Shown: positions 22,789-37,285, numbered from the stretch's first letter. The stretch: DNA of 64,000 nt from Microbacterium sp. zg-Y1090 (GCF_030246945.1 NZ_CP126742.1:2666001-2730000); one strand, 5' to 3'. The notes: generated by a model not told the origin, from the sequence alone. Translations and numbers: made by a program.

Positions 22789-24840
22789 ATGACTTCGCGC
22801 GCCCTGCGCCATGCGGGGCTCGACGGACTCCGCGCGCTCGCGGTGACCCTGGTGGTCGTCTACCACCTGTTCCCCTCCTGGGGGCTGCGCAGCGGCTTTC
22901 TGGGGGTGGACGTGTTCTTCGTCATCTCCGGGTTCCTCATCACCTCGCTGCTGCTGCGGGAGCGGTCCGCACACGGACGCATCCGCCTGCGCGACTTCTG
23001 GCGGCGACGCGCTCGACGCCTGCTCCCGGCGCTGGCGGTGGTGGTCACCGTATGCGCGAGCGTGGCCTGGCTGGTCGGCGCGGACGTACTGGTGGGCTTG
23101 GACTGGCAGCTGCTGGGTGCGGCGACCTTCTCATACAACTGGGCGTCGGTGATCGCCGGAGGGGACTACTTCGCCTCGACCGCACCCGAGCTCTTCGGCA
23201 ACCTCTGGTCTCTCGCTGTCGAGGAGCAGTTCTACCTGCTCTGGCCGCTGCTGCTGCCGCTCGTCATGCTGCTGCCGCGCCGGTGGGCGCGGGTGACGGT
23301 GGCATCGATCGCCGCCGCCGGCTCGGCGGTGTGGGCCGCCGCGCTGATCGCGGGCGGGGCGGCTGCCACCCGCGTCTACTTCGGCACCGACACCCACGCG
23401 TTCGGGCTGCTGCTGGGCGTCGCGCTGGCGTTCGCCACTCACCGCGTCGCCTCGCGTGCGGCGGATGCCGCGGCGTCGACCACCGCCGTCGCGCTGCAGG
23501 CCGACGCTTCGGATGCCGCCGGGCGCCGCGCGCCGCGAGTGCGCACGGACATCGCGGGCACGGTGGCGGTCGTCGGCATCCTCGCACTCGCGGCGCTGCC
23601 GGTGTTCGAGGGGGCGCTCACCTATCCGGGTGTGCTGGTGGCGGCGTCGGCGCTGACGGTCGCCGCCATCGCCGCCGCCACCCGGCCCGGCTCGCGGCTG
23701 GGTCCGGCGCTGGATATGGCGCCGCTGCGGTGGGTGGGCGAGCGGTCGTACGGCCTCTACCTCTGGCACTGGCCCGTGGTCGTGCTGGTGGCGTACGCCG
23801 CCACGGGCCGCGGCCCCGACACGGCCACGCCGCCCTGGGCGGGCGCGATCGCGCTGGCCGTGACCCTCATCGCCGCAGAGGCGTCGTACCGGTGGGTGGA
23901 GACCCCCGTCCGCCGACACGGCTTCCGCGCAGCGCTGCGCGAGCTGCGCGGGCGGCTCGCGAGCAACCCCCGGCGCCGCTTCAGCGCCGTCGCGGCCCTC
24001 ACCGCGGCGGCGATCGCGCTCAGCGGCACGACGGCAGCGCTCGCGACGGCACCCGCCGCGACCACCGGCGGGGCGGCGATCGAAGCGGGGCACGCGGCGC
24101 TGCAGGCCGCCGCAGACGAAGCGCGGCAGCGCGCGGAAGACGCCGCCCGTGCCGAGGCGGAGTCCGCCGATGCCGGGCGCGACGCGGACCAGGAGGAGTC
24201 GACCGACGCCTCCCCGGAGCCGCACGCCTCGGGCGGCCCGGAAGCGGACGCCGAGGCCCCCGACGACGCCGGTGCGCACGAGGCGATCACCGGCGACCAG
24301 ATCACCGCGGTCGGCGACTCGGTCATGCTGGCGTCGGCGCCGGCGCTGCTCGAGCGCTACCCCGGCATCGCGATCGATGCCGCCGTCTCACGCTCGATGT
24401 GGGCAGGGCTCGACGTGCTGCGGGCGCTGGAGGATCACGGGGCGCTGCGCCCGGTGATCGTCGTGGGACTCGGCACCAACGGATCGGTGCCGGCGGAAGC
24501 ACTGCAGGAGATGGCACTCATCGCCGGTCCCGACCGGCGCCTCGTGCTCGTGGACGCGTTCGCGCCCCGCGATTGGATCCCCGGGGTCAACGACGATCTG
24601 CGCGCGTTCGCCCGTGGCCGCAGCAATGTCAGCCTCGCGACCTGGAGCGATGCGATCGCCGCGCACACCGATCTGCTCGCCGGCGACGGCGTGCACCCCG
24701 GCCCGACCGGGGCCGACCTCTACGCGGCGACCGTGCAGGATGCCGTGAAGGCGCTCGATGCCGAATACCCCGCCGGCCGGGAGCGGGCCGCGGTCCGCGA
24801 GTCCACCTCACCGCTGCGGGGTCGCCCGTCGGCGCAGTGA
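22789..24840 (+). CDS. OafA-type membrane acyltransferase with extracellular SGNH-like domain
   Basis: 683 residues. Residues ~1-390 form the acyltransferase-3 membrane domain with about ten segments: GLDGLRALAVTLVVVYHLF with the active-site His, GFLGVDVFFVISGFLITSLL, RRRARRLLPAL and NLWSLAVEEQFYLLWPLLL. An Ala/Glu-rich coiled linker (~430-500) precedes a C-terminal SGNH-hydrolase-like domain: AVGDSVMLASAP (Ser), VVGLGTNG, LVDAFAPRDW and the late GDGVHPGPTGADLYA (Asp/His). Such proteins O-acetylate envelope glycans. ATG 22789 is chosen although its ribosome binding site is weak; TTG 22777 is an alternative. A TAGACT -10-like box lies at 22,704-22,709. Confidence 0.92.
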   Translation: MTSRALRHAGLDGLRALAVTLVVVYHLFPSWGLRSGFLGVDVFFVISGFLITSLLLRERSAHGRIRLRDFWRRRARRLLPALAVVVTVCASVAWLVGADVLVGLDWQLLGAATFSYNWASVIAGGDYFASTAPELFGNLWSLAVEEQFYLLWPLLLPLVMLLPRRWARVTVASIAAAGSAVWAAALIAGGAAATRVYFGTDTHAFGLLLGVALAFATHRVASRAADAAASTTAVALQADASDAAGRRAPRVRTDIAGTVAVVGILALAALPVFEGALTYPGVLVAASALTVAAIAAATRPGSRLGPALDMAPLRWVGERSYGLYLWHWPVVVLVAYAATGRGPDTATPPWAGAIALAVTLIAAEASYRWVETPVRRHGFRAALRELRGRLASNPRRRFSAVAALTAAAIALSGTTAALATAPAATTGGAAIEAGHAALQAAADEARQRAEDAARAEAESADAGRDADQEESTDASPEPHASGGPEADAEAPDDAGAHEAITGDQITAVGDSVMLASAPALLERYPGIAIDAAVSRSMWAGLDVLRALEDHGALRPVIVVGLGTNGSVPAEALQEMALIAGPDRRLVLVDAFAPRDWIPGVNDDLRAFARGRSNVSLATWSDAIAAHTDLLAGDGVHPGPTGADLYAATVQDAVKALDAEYPAGRERAAVRESTSPLRGRPSAQ

Positions 24841-24847
24841 CGCCGGG

Positions 24848-25870
24848 TCAGTACCGGCGCACGAGCGCCCGCTCGCGCGCTGTCGCGACGAACCCGAGAC
24901 GCTCGTAGAGCGCGTTGGCACCCGTCGGGCTCTCGGTGTCGACGTCGAGCACCGCGCGCTCGAGGCCGGCATCGGCGGCGGCGCGCAGGCTCCGCGCGAT
25001 GACGGCCGGAGCCAGCCCCCGCCCGCGGTGCGAGCGCACGACACCGATGAGGTCGATGTAGGCGTGGGAGGCTCCCAGCGCATCCCAGTCGTCCTCGTTC
25101 ACCGACGCGAGGCACAGGGCCACCACGCGGTCGCCGTCCAGCGCGAGGGTGGACAGGTCGGGGCGCAGGAAGGGCCCTTCCACGAACTTCAGCCAGCCTT
25201 CGCGCTGCGAGGGCAGGCTCCCCCAGTGATCACGGAAGGCGTCGTTGCGGGCCTCGAGCACGTCCAGCGCGCGATCGGCCGTGTAAGGCACCAGTGTGAT
25301 GTCGTCGGGTGCCGGCCGCTCGTCGGCGGGCGCGGTCAGATCCCGCTCCATCGTCGAGAACCAGCGCTCGACCTGCAGCCCGCGCCGTTCGAAGAGGGCG
25401 GCGGCATCGTCGTTGCTGCCCTCGGCGTAGGCCTTCACCACCCCGGGCAGGGGCGAGTCGACCTCAGCGAGGCGCCGGAGCGCCTGATCATGCTGCCACG
25501 CGACCAGCTGCGTGCCGATGCCGCGTCGGCGGACATCGGGATGCACCGCGCCCTGCAACTCGACCTGCACACGCACGTCCCGGGACGGGTGAAGGAACAC
25601 ACTGCCTACGGCGACCGGGCTGCCCTCGGCGGTGAAGCCGATCACGGTGTCGCGTTCGTGGTCGATGTGCGGCAGCTCGAATGAGTCGGCGACGTCTTGG
25701 CGCGGCGTGGTCCACGTGGGGTGGTCCACACGATCTGCGGCCAGCAGCACGCTGTGCATCGCGTCGATGTCGTCACGCGTGGCCATGCGCCACGTGGGAA
25801 CGTCGGGATGCTGCGGCAGTGCGGGCTCGGGCACGACGCCGATGCGCTCGGGCAGGTTCGGATCAGTCAC
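24848..25870 (-). CDS. Tandem GNAT acetyltransferase, mycothiol-synthase-like
   Basis: 340 residues with two GNAT halves. The first carries AVHPDVRRRGIGTQLV (~105) and the second GVVRSHRGRGLAPAVI (~278) followed by VDTESPTGANALYERLGF. Both have the R/Q-x-x-G-x-G/A acetyl-CoA loop. Tandem GNAT proteins with this C-terminal asparagine-containing segment include MshD, which acetylates Cys-GlcN-Ins in mycothiol synthesis, but the N-terminal half is not diagnostic, so a general GNAT is possible. The GTG start at 25870 has GGAG just upstream. The gene runs toward the acyltransferase gene, the two ends being eight bases apart. Confidence 0.75.
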   Translation of the reverse strand: MTDPNLPERIGVVPEPALPQHPDVPTWRMATRDDIDAMHSVLLAADRVDHPTWTTPRQDVADSFELPHIDHERDTVIGFTAEGSPVAVGSVFLHPSRDVRVQVELQGAVHPDVRRRGIGTQLVAWQHDQALRRLAEVDSPLPGVVKAYAEGSNDDAAALFERRGLQVERWFSTMERDLTAPADERPAPDDITLVPYTADRALDVLEARNDAFRDHWGSLPSQREGWLKFVEGPFLRPDLSTLALDGDRVVALCLASVNEDDWDALGASHAYIDLIGVVRSHRGRGLAPAVIARSLRAAADAGLERAVLDVDTESPTGANALYERLGFVATARERALVRRY

Positions 25871-25920
25871 CGCTCCACGCTATCGCGCGCGGGATGGCGC
25901 ACGAACTGTCGCGTTAACGA

Positions 25921-25952
25921 GAGAAAGCCACCCAACTTTGGGTGGCTTTCTC
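25921..25952 (-). terminator. rRNA operon terminator
   Basis: Perfect 14-bp stem (GAGAAAGCCACCCA with its complement) and a four-base loop, 10 bases after the 3' end of 5S rRNA. The T-rich distal arm (CTTTCTC in the transcript direction) fits intrinsic termination. Confidence 0.9.
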
Positions 25953-25962
25953 ACGGAAGAAG

Positions 25963-26080
25963 TCCGGCGGTGTCCTACTCTCCCACAGGGTCCCCCCTGC
26001 AGTACCATCGGCGCTGAGAGGCTTAGCTTCCGGGTTCGGTATGTGTCCGGGCGTTTCCCTCTCGCTATGGCCGCCGAAAC
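25963..26080 (-). rRNA. rrf: 5S ribosomal RNA
   Basis: About 118 bases. Read on the minus strand it begins GTTTCGGCGGCCATAGCG and ends in the complementary GACACCGCCGGA, the helix I pairing of 5S rRNA. The internal CCGAACCCGGAAGCTAAG is the conserved loop region. It follows 23S rRNA by about 100 bases. Confidence 0.95.
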
Positions 26081-26183
26081 ACTATTGATGTTTCAGTCTG
26101 CACACAACAAAAGATTGTTGTCATGCGGTTCTCGACCGTACATCGAGAACCACTCAGTGGACGCGTAGCACCTCAAACGGGTG

Positions 26184-31243
<5,060 letters not shown>

Positions 31244-31600
31244 AAAGAAAAATACTGACAACGACCGGAAAAAGGCCGAAGCAGCGAGTTTGAACTGACC
31301 AAATGGATGTCATTACTGACTTATCCGTTGCCGACACCGAAGTGCCGGACTTTGATCCAAAGGAATCTCACCCGGTAAAAACCGGGACGAGGTTATTTGG
31401 CATTTGACAAGTGCACGCTGTTGAGTTCTCAAGGATCGGATGCTCCTCCCGACAGACCTCTCGGCCTGCCCTGAAGGGCGTCGTTTCATGTTTGCGGTCC
31501 GACGTTCCAGATCGGCGCTTCGGCGGGCGGTTGCCTGCCAGTGGTCCCTGACCTGGTTCTGCGAACCGGAGTCCCTATCGTAGCACAACCTCAGTGAGGC
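31244..31600 (-). promoter_or_regulatory. rRNA operon leader and promoter region
   Basis: A gene-free stretch of about 350 bases before 16S. In transcript direction it holds a TACGAT -10-like box (31,577-31,582, no good -35), then CCTTGAGAACTCAACAG (31,419-31,435), a box common to actinobacterial rrn leaders, followed by the small hairpin CCCGG TAAAAA CCGGG near 31,371. These fit promoter, antitermination and RNase processing signals respectively. Confidence 0.65.
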
Positions 31601-31704
31601 GTAACCAGGATGGGGGATGTTGGCTGCATGAGAGGAGCGGGGCCTTCCGGCCGCTTCGCTTTCCCCTTTGGGGCCAACAGAGAAAACATTACGCGGGATC
31701 CGGG

Positions 31705-31745
31705 GGCCCGGCAAATCCGGGCCGCCCCCCGGGCGTGTCGCCCGG
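31705..31745 (-). terminator. Two hairpins after the DUF4184 gene
   Basis: CCGGGCG-TGT-CGCCCGG (31,729-31,745), two bases after the stop codon, and GGCCCGG-CAAAT-CCGGGCC (31,705-31,723). The downstream T-richer TAATGTTTTCTCT makes termination before the rRNA promoter likely. Confidence 0.6.
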
Positions 31746-31747
31746 AA

Positions 31748-32584
31748 TCACGCGGAAGTCGCGGGGGTGCCGGCCCCGTCCCTCGGGGAGCTCCGGCGGC
31801 GCAGCAGCTGCACGGCCGCAGCGAGCGCGACCGTCCCCGCGCCCCACAGCGCGCAGGCCGGCGGAAGCACCCGGTACGCCAGGTGCGCCACAGTGAACTC
31901 CGCATCGAGCGGACCGTAGAGCGCAAGGCCGATGACCCAGGCACCGACGAGCACGGCGGGAAGCGACAGCCACCATGCCGCACGCACGGCACGCGGCAGC
32001 ATCCGCGCCGGGAGCCCGGTCGCCTCCTGCGTACGCAGGCGCAGCAGCGCCCAGGCCGCGATCACTGCGATACCCACCACGCCGGAGCCGTACTGCAGCC
32101 ACTTGAAGCCGGTGAATGGACCCCACGCGTCACCCAGCGCCGGAAAGACCGCGACGCCCCAGCGCCCCTCGTGCGTGAAGGCATCCCACACCATGTGCGT
32201 CAGCACGCCCAGCAGCAGCGAGAGCGCCACCAGCACGAGGTGACCGCGGGCGTAGCGGCCGCCCGGCAGCCGCCCCACCGTGTCCCGTGCGGCCGCGGCC
32301 GCTCCCCTGTCCCATTCCGGCGGCAGCCGCACGGCCAGCCAGGCCGGGGAGAGTTCGCGCACGGCCGGGCGCAGCACGCACCGCCACACCAGCAGCAGGA
32401 CGAACGCGGTGAGCACGGTGACGAGCAGGCCGCCCACCGAGTGGGTGAGGCCGTAGGTCAGCGGCGTCCCGCGCAGGAACAGCGGGAGGTCCGGCGTCAT
32501 CGCCCCGATCGCGATCGCCGCCGGGATCAGCGGGGTGCGGATGAACGGCAGCGCGACGACGGCGTGACTGGGAGTGAACGGCAT
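31748..32584 (-). CDS. DUF4184 family integral membrane protein
   Basis: 278 residues. The start MPFTPSHAVVALPF is the hallmark of the DUF4184 family. About six to seven hydrophobic segments follow, with conserved THSVGGLL, LTHMVWDAFTHEGRW (His/Asp) and FKWLQYGSGVVG. The function of the family is unknown; the conserved histidines and aspartates in membrane-proximal loops resemble the metal-dependent hydrolase layout of YdjM-type proteins. The ATG at 32584 has GAAGG upstream. It lies between tyrS and the rRNA operon, on the same strand as both. Confidence 0.88.
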   Translation of the reverse strand: MPFTPSHAVVALPFIRTPLIPAAIAIGAMTPDLPLFLRGTPLTYGLTHSVGGLLVTVLTAFVLLLVWRCVLRPAVRELSPAWLAVRLPPEWDRGAAAAARDTVGRLPGGRYARGHLVLVALSLLLGVLTHMVWDAFTHEGRWGVAVFPALGDAWGPFTGFKWLQYGSGVVGIAVIAAWALLRLRTQEATGLPARMLPRAVRAAWWLSLPAVLVGAWVIGLALYGPLDAEFTVAHLAYRVLPPACALWGAGTVALAAAVQLLRRRSSPRDGAGTPATSA

Positions 32585-32611
32585 CCTTCGCTCCCCCGGC
32601 CGCCTACCGGG

Positions 32612-33925
32612 TCAGACCGCGGCCGGCGCCGGGAACAGCCCGGCGAGGGTCTTCTTGCCGCGCCGCAGCACCGACACGCCCCCGGGGAGCCCGCCGGTCA
32701 CCAGCGCCGCCTCATCCTCGACACGCACGCCGTCGAGCGACACCCCGCCCTGCGCGATCGCGCGACGCGCCTCCGAGAGGCTCGCCGTCAGGCCGGTGTC
32801 GACGAGCGCCTGCACCACCGTCGTGCCGGCGGGCACCTCGGCGTGGGGAAGCTCCTCGAGCGCGGAGCGGAGCGTGCCGGCATCCAGCGTCGTCAGGTCG
32901 CCCTTGCCGAAGAGCGCCTCGGATGCCGCGATGACGGCTGCCGCGGCGTCCGTGCCGTGCACGAGCGCCGTCACCTCCAGCGCGAGCCGCTTCTGCGCCG
33001 CACGCCGGAAAGGCTCTTCGGCCACGAGACGTTCGTACTCCGTGATCTCGTCGCGCGTGAGGAATGTGAACACCTTCAGCCTGCTGACCACGTCGGCGTC
33101 GTCGGTGTTGAGCCAGAACTGGTACATCCGGTACGGGCTGCACATCTCGGGATCGAGCCAGACGGCGTTGCCCTCGCTCTTGCCGAACTTCGTGCCGTCG
33201 CTGTTGGTGATCAGCGGCGTGCCGATCGCGTGCACCGAGACGCCCTCCACGCGGTGGATGAGATCCGTGCCGCTGGTGAGGTTGCCCCACTGGTCGCTGC
33301 CTCCGGTCTGCAGCACGCAGTCGTACTGGCGGTAGAGCTCGAGGTAGTCCATCCCCTGGAGGATCTGGTAGCTGAACTCGGTGTAGCTGATGCCGGCGTC
33401 GGAATTGAGCCGCGCCGCGACCGCGTCCTTCTTGAGCATCGTGCCGACGCGGTAGTGCTTGCCGACCTCGCGGAGGAAGTCGATGGCGCTCAGCGGGGCC
33501 GTCCAGTCGAGGTTGTTGACGATGCGCGCGGCGTTGTCCCCCTCGAAGCTGAGGAACCGCTCGACCTGTCCGCGCAGGCGCGTCACCCACTCGGCGACCA
33601 CCTCGGGGGTGTTCAAGGTGCGCTCGGCCGATGGCCGCGGGTCGCCGATGAGACCGGTCGATCCGCCGACCAGCCCGAGGGGGCGGTGCCCGGCGAGCTG
33701 GATGCGACGCAGGGTCAGCAGCTGCACCAGATTGCCCAGGTGCAGGCTCGGCGCCGTCGGGTCGAAACCGCAGTAGTACGTGATCGGGTCGCCCGCGAGC
33801 AGTTCGCGCAGCGCCTGCTGATCCGTGGACACATGCACGAGGCCGCGCCAGACGAGCTCGTCCCAGACGTTCTCGAACGTGGGGTCGATGGCAGGCTCGG
33901 CGACCGTCAAGGCTTCGGTTGACAC
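32612..33925 (-). CDS. tyrS: Tyrosyl-tRNA synthetase
   Basis: 437 residues. It charges tRNA-Tyr in two steps through tyrosyl-AMP. The class I signatures are HLGN (HIGH motif, near 56) in PTAPSLHLGNLVQLL and KFGKS (KMSKS, near 240). TyrS-type residues YYCGFDPTAPS, SYQILQGMDY and GGSDQWGN are present. The C-terminal S4-like RNA-binding domain (~370-430) ends in RRGKKTLAGL. The GTG start at 33925 has CTGGAG upstream and excludes a poorly coding N-terminal extension. It is a single housekeeping gene with no T-box leader that I can recognise. Confidence 0.97.
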   Translation of the reverse strand: MSTEALTVAEPAIDPTFENVWDELVWRGLVHVSTDQQALRELLAGDPITYYCGFDPTAPSLHLGNLVQLLTLRRIQLAGHRPLGLVGGSTGLIGDPRPSAERTLNTPEVVAEWVTRLRGQVERFLSFEGDNAARIVNNLDWTAPLSAIDFLREVGKHYRVGTMLKKDAVAARLNSDAGISYTEFSYQILQGMDYLELYRQYDCVLQTGGSDQWGNLTSGTDLIHRVEGVSVHAIGTPLITNSDGTKFGKSEGNAVWLDPEMCSPYRMYQFWLNTDDADVVSRLKVFTFLTRDEITEYERLVAEEPFRRAAQKRLALEVTALVHGTDAAAAVIAASEALFGKGDLTTLDAGTLRSALEELPHAEVPAGTTVVQALVDTGLTASLSEARRAIAQGGVSLDGVRVEDEAALVTGGLPGGVSVLRRGKKTLAGLFPAPAAV

Positions 33926-33966
33926 GCGCTCCAGGCTATCAGCGCCGGGGCGGCGAGCCCGTCGGA

Positions 33967-34317
33967 TCAGGCCGCCGCCACCTCGTCGTACAGGCCGATC
34001 AGGTTGCCCTCGCTGTCGCGGATGTACGCCCACCGCGACGTCTCATCGAGCGGCTGGATCGCCCCCACCAGTTCGCCACCGCGGGCCTGCGCGAGGGCCA
34101 CGGTGTCCTCGATGCGGTCGACGGTGAAGACCACGGTCGGATGCGGGGCGGTGCCGCGCTGGTGCAGGTCGCCGCTGACGCCCTCGCCATCGGGCTGTCG
34201 CAGCATGCCCATGTCGTCGCCCCACGGCTCATACTCGAACCCGAGGACCTCACGGTAGAACTCCTGCGCACGGCCGATGTCGTCTGCGGGGATCTCGAAG
34301 TGCTCCATCTTCGCCAT
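33967..34317 (-). CDS. VOC (glyoxalase/bleomycin resistance) family protein
   Basis: 116 residues, one VOC module pair. It shows HFEIPADDIGRAQEFYREVLGF at the start and ends RDSEGNLIGLYD, the usual Glu-containing last strand. His6 and the second-half TVVFTVDRIEDTVA with the final acidic residue would form the metal site of such small enzymes. The substrate is unknown. It is adjacent to and divergent from a membrane protein gene. Confidence 0.87.
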   Translation of the reverse strand: MAKMEHFEIPADDIGRAQEFYREVLGFEYEPWGDDMGMLRQPDGEGVSGDLHQRGTAPHPTVVFTVDRIEDTVALAQARGGELVGAIQPLDETSRWAYIRDSEGNLIGLYDEVAAA

Positions 34318-34400
34318 GGTCAGAGGATGGCCTAGGCGACACGGGGAGGCAAGAGTCGCATCTCGCGAGCGTGCGGGAGGGCCGTGCGAGACTGTGCCGC

Positions 34401-34997
34401 ATGCCGGTCGTGTTCCCCGATGCCCTCGTCTCCGCCTTCGTGACGATCTCGCTGTTCCTCGCGCTCGCAGCGGCGCTGGCGCTCATCGTGGTGAACCTGC
34501 GCAGGCCCCGGAACACCACGCTGGCGGTCGCCGGCGGCATCGTCGTGCTGTGCCTGCTGGTCGTCGCGGTGCTGCCGTGGAACGCACCCGGTCTGCTCGG
34601 CCTCATCGTCGCGCTGCCCGCGGTCGCGCTGGCCGTGCTCGGCGGCGACCCGGTCGTGCGCCGCGTGCTCGCGATCGCGACGCACGGCACCGTGCGCGAA
34701 GGCGTCGCCGGCGGCATCCTCGTCTCGGCGCGTGCGGATGCCGGAGACGACCCGGGCTCGATGCAGGAGATCCTGCGCGGCGGCACCACCATCGGCTACC
34801 TCGAGCGGCTCGGGGTCGTGCTCGGCATCATCGCCGGCTTCCCCGAGGCGATCGCCGTGGTCGTGGCCCTCAAGGGCATCGGCCGCTTCTCGGAACTGGC
34901 GACCCCCGCCGCGCGCGAGCGCTTCATCGTCGGCACGCTCGCCAGCCTGCTGTGGGCCTGCGTCGTCGGAGCGATCGTCCGCCTCGCGATCACGTAG
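34401..34997 (+). CDS. Small integral membrane protein of unknown function
   Basis: 198 residues from ATG 34401 (GTG 34371 is also in frame). There are three N-terminal hydrophobic segments (~8-30, 40-60, 65-85), then a soluble stretch, then GYLERLGVVLGIIAGFPEAIAVVVALKG type sequence and a final segment GTLASLLWACVVGAIV. The pattern G-x-x-x-ER-x-G/L...A-x-x-x-x-A-K-G-x-x-RF...GTL-S is one I have seen in small bacterial membrane proteins, but I cannot name the family. It converges on rplQ and shares a terminator with it. Confidence 0.75.
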   Translation: MPVVFPDALVSAFVTISLFLALAAALALIVVNLRRPRNTTLAVAGGIVVLCLLVVAVLPWNAPGLLGLIVALPAVALAVLGGDPVVRRVLAIATHGTVREGVAGGILVSARADAGDDPGSMQEILRGGTTIGYLERLGVVLGIIAGFPEAIAVVVALKGIGRFSELATPAARERFIVGTLASLLWACVVGAIVRLAIT

Positions 34998-35020
34998 GGC
35001 GCTTTTCGGGGCCCGCACAC

Positions 35021-35056
35021 GACGAAGCCCGCCCCGGCGAACCGGAGCGGGCTTCG
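35021..35056. terminator. Bidirectional terminator between membrane protein gene and rplQ
   Basis: Eleven-bp outer stem (ACGAAGCCCGC with its complement), one mismatch, four-bp inner stem CCGG/CCGG and a CGAA tetraloop. It is placed between convergent stops at 34,997 and 35,078 and would end the long ribosomal operon. Confidence 0.88.
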
Positions 35057-35077
35057 TGATGCAGCGGATGCCGCGAG

Positions 35078-35650
35078 TCACTCGGACTTCGCGGGCTCCT
35101 CGACGGCGTCCTCGGCGGCGGCCTCAGCGGCAGCGCCCTCCTCGGGCGACTCGGCGCCGGCCTCGGCGACCGGGGTCTCCTCGGCGGGGGTCTCCTCGAC
35201 CACGGTCTCCTCGGCGGGAGCCTCGGCCTCGGCGGCCGGAGCAGCAGCAGCGGCCGCGCCCGACTTCTTCGCCGACTTCGGCTTCGGGTTCACCGGCTCG
35301 AGCACGAGCTCGATGACGGCCATGGGGGCGTTGTCGCCCTTGCGGTTGCCGATCTTCGTGATGCGGGTGTAGCCGCCCTCACGCTCGGCGACCTGCGGCG
35401 CGATCTCCGTGAACAGGGTGTGCACGACCGTCTTGTCGCCGATGACCGACAGCACGCGACGGCGTGCGTGCAGGTCGCCGCGCTTGGCGAACGTGATGAG
35501 GCGCTCTGCCAGCGGACGCACGCGCTTGGCCTTGGTCACGGTGGTCGTGATCGAGCCGTGGGTGTACAGCGCGGCGGCCAGGTTCGCGAGAAGCAGGCGC
35601 TCGTGGGCGGGGCCGCCTCCGAGGCGGGGACCCTTGGTGGGCTTGGGCAT
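35078..35650 (-). CDS. rplQ: 50S ribosomal protein L17
   Basis: 190 residues. The L17 core (1-~122) has [37 protein letters not shown] helices and the final [12 protein letters not shown]. It is followed by a ~65-residue Ala/Glu/Pro-rich acidic tail ([17 protein letters not shown]), longer than in most bacteria. L17 lies near the ribosomal exit tunnel. It is the last gene of the alpha operon, 80 bases after rpoA. Confidence 0.97.
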   Translation of the reverse strand: MPKPTKGPRLGGGPAHERLLLANLAAALYTHGSITTTVTKAKRVRPLAERLITFAKRGDLHARRRVLSVIGDKTVVHTLFTEIAPQVAEREGGYTRITKIGNRKGDNAPMAVIELVLEPVNPKPKSAKKSGAAAAAAPAAEAEAPAEETVVEETPAEETPVAEAGAESPEEGAAAEAAAEDAVEEPAKSE

Positions 35651-35730
35651 GTCAATTACTCCAGTTGGAAAGAAGAAGGCTCTGCATGTCGCTTCCCGGC
35701 TTCAGGCCGAGTCGCGGCATCGGGGACCGA

Positions 35731-36720
35731 TCAGATGTTCTCGTCGTCGTAGCCGCCGTAGAAGTGCGCGCCGTCGAACCCGGGAACCGAGTCCTTCAGC
35801 GACAGGCCGAGCGAGACGAGCTTGTCGCGCACCTCGTCGACCGACTTCTGACCGAAGTTGCGGATGTTCATCAGCTGCGTCTCGGACAGGGCGACCAGCT
35901 CCGAGACCGTGTTGATGCCCTCGCGCTTGAGGCAGTTGTACGAACGCACCGACAGGTCGAGGTCCTCGATCGGCATCGACAGCTCGTTGGAGAGCACCGT
36001 CTCCACGGGCGCGGGGCCGATCTCGATGCCCTCGGCCTCGACGTTCAGCTCGCGCGCCAGACCGAACAGCTCGGTCAGGGTGCGGCCGGCCGATGCGACG
36101 GCGTCACGGGGAGCCATCGAAGCCTTGGTCTCGACGTCGAGCACGAGCTTGTCGAAGTCGGTGCGCTCACCGGCACGGGTCGCGTCGACGCGGTAGCTCA
36201 CCTTGAGCACCGGCGAGTAGATCGAGTCGATCGGGACGACCCCGGCCTCGGCGTACTCGTTGCGGTTCTGGGTGGCCGAGACGTAGCCGCGGCCACGCTC
36301 GATCGTCAGCTCGAGCTCGAACTTGGCGGTGTCGTTGAGCGTCGCGATGACCAGCTCGGGGTTGTGCACCTCGACACCGGCCGGGGCGGAGATGTCCGCC
36401 GCGGTGACCTCGCCCGCACCCGTCTTGCGCAGGTAAGCGGTGATGGGCTCATCGCGCTCGCTCGAGACGACGAGCTGCTTGATGTTGAGGATGATCTCGG
36501 TGACATCCTCCTTCACCCCGGGGATGGTGCTGAACTCGTGCAGCACGCCGTCGATGCGGATGCTGGTGACGGCGGCGCCGGGAATCGACGACAGCAGGCT
36601 GCGACGCAGCGCGTTGCCGATCGTGTAGCCGAATCCGGGCTCGAGCGGCTCGATGATGAACCGGCTGCGGAACTCGCCGATCTTCTCCTCGGTCAGAGTG
36701 GGACGCTGTGCGATGAGCAC
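35731..36720 (-). CDS. rpoA: DNA-directed RNA polymerase alpha subunit
   Basis: 329 residues. The N-terminal dimerisation domain includes [29 protein letters not shown]. The C-terminal domain (~250-310) carries the helix-hairpin-helix DNA and activator contacts ([28 protein letters not shown]). The GTG start at 36720 has AAAGGAAC upstream. rpsD, which lies between rpsK and rpoA in many bacteria, is absent; a hairpin-rich spacer is there instead. Confidence 0.98.
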   Translation of the reverse strand: MLIAQRPTLTEEKIGEFRSRFIIEPLEPGFGYTIGNALRRSLLSSIPGAAVTSIRIDGVLHEFSTIPGVKEDVTEIILNIKQLVVSSERDEPITAYLRKTGAGEVTAADISAPAGVEVHNPELVIATLNDTAKFELELTIERGRGYVSATQNRNEYAEAGVVPIDSIYSPVLKVSYRVDATRAGERTDFDKLVLDVETKASMAPRDAVASAGRTLTELFGLARELNVEAEGIEIGPAPVETVLSNELSMPIEDLDLSVRSYNCLKREGINTVSELVALSETQLMNIRNFGQKSVDEVRDKLVSLGLSLKDSVPGFDGAHFYGGYDDENI

Positions 36721-36789
36721 GATGTGTTCCTTTCAATCACGTGACCGCTATATGACACGTGGGTGTGGTGAGGTGTTGAGTTGTCTCGA

Positions 36790-36883
36790 GGATGCCGCGC
36801 GTCGCGGCATCCGGAAAGCGCGAGTTCGACCGGCTCGGGGCGGGACGGCTCGAATGGCCGTCCCGCCCCCTGAGCCTGTCGAG
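36790..36883 (-). terminator. Two strong hairpins in the rpsK-rpoA spacer
   Basis: Directly after the rpsK stop lies a long stem (GGCTC-G-GGGCGGGACGG against CCGTCCCGCCCC-CT-GAGCC, extended by TTCGAC/GTCGAG), then a perfect 10-bp stem GGATGCCGCG-CGT-CGCGGCATCC at 36,790-36,812. They may attenuate transcription or direct mRNA processing before rpoA. Confidence 0.65.
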
Positions 36884-36886
36884 GAA

Positions 36887-37285
36887 TCAGACGCGGCGAC
36901 GCTTGGGCGGGCGGCAGCCGTTGTGCGCCTGCGGGGTGACGTCCTGAATGGACCCCACCTCGAGGCCGGCGGCCGTCAGCGAGCGGATCGCGGTCTCGCG
37001 GCCCGAACCCGGACCCTTCACGAAGACGTCGACCTTCTTGACGCCGTGCTCCTGAGCCTGGCGCGCAGCCGACTCCGCAGCCATGCCTGCGGCATAGGGG
37101 GTCGACTTGCGCGAGCCCTTGAAGCCCACACCGCCGGACGAAGCCCAGCTGATGACGGCGCCGGACGGGTCGGTGATCGAGACGATCGTGTTATTGAACG
37201 TCGACTTGATGTGGGCGTGGCCCAGCGCGATGTTCTTCTTCTCCTTGCGACGCGGCTTGCGCGCGGCGCTCTTGGCCTGTGCCAT
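36887..37285 (-). CDS. rpsK: 30S ribosomal protein S11
   Basis: 132 residues from ATG 37285. Core signatures are [31 protein letters not shown] and the C-terminal [11 protein letters not shown]11 forms part of the platform that holds the mRNA-tRNA complex at the E site. The N-terminus is Lys/Arg-rich (KPRRKEKKN). It is 40 bases after rpsM. Confidence 0.98.
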   Translation of the reverse strand: MAQAKSAARKPRRKEKKNIALGHAHIKSTFNNTIVSITDPSGAVISWASSGGVGFKGSRKSTPYAAGMAAESAARQAQEHGVKKVDVFVKGPGSGRETAIRSLTAAGLEVGSIQDVTPQAHNGCRPPKRRRV

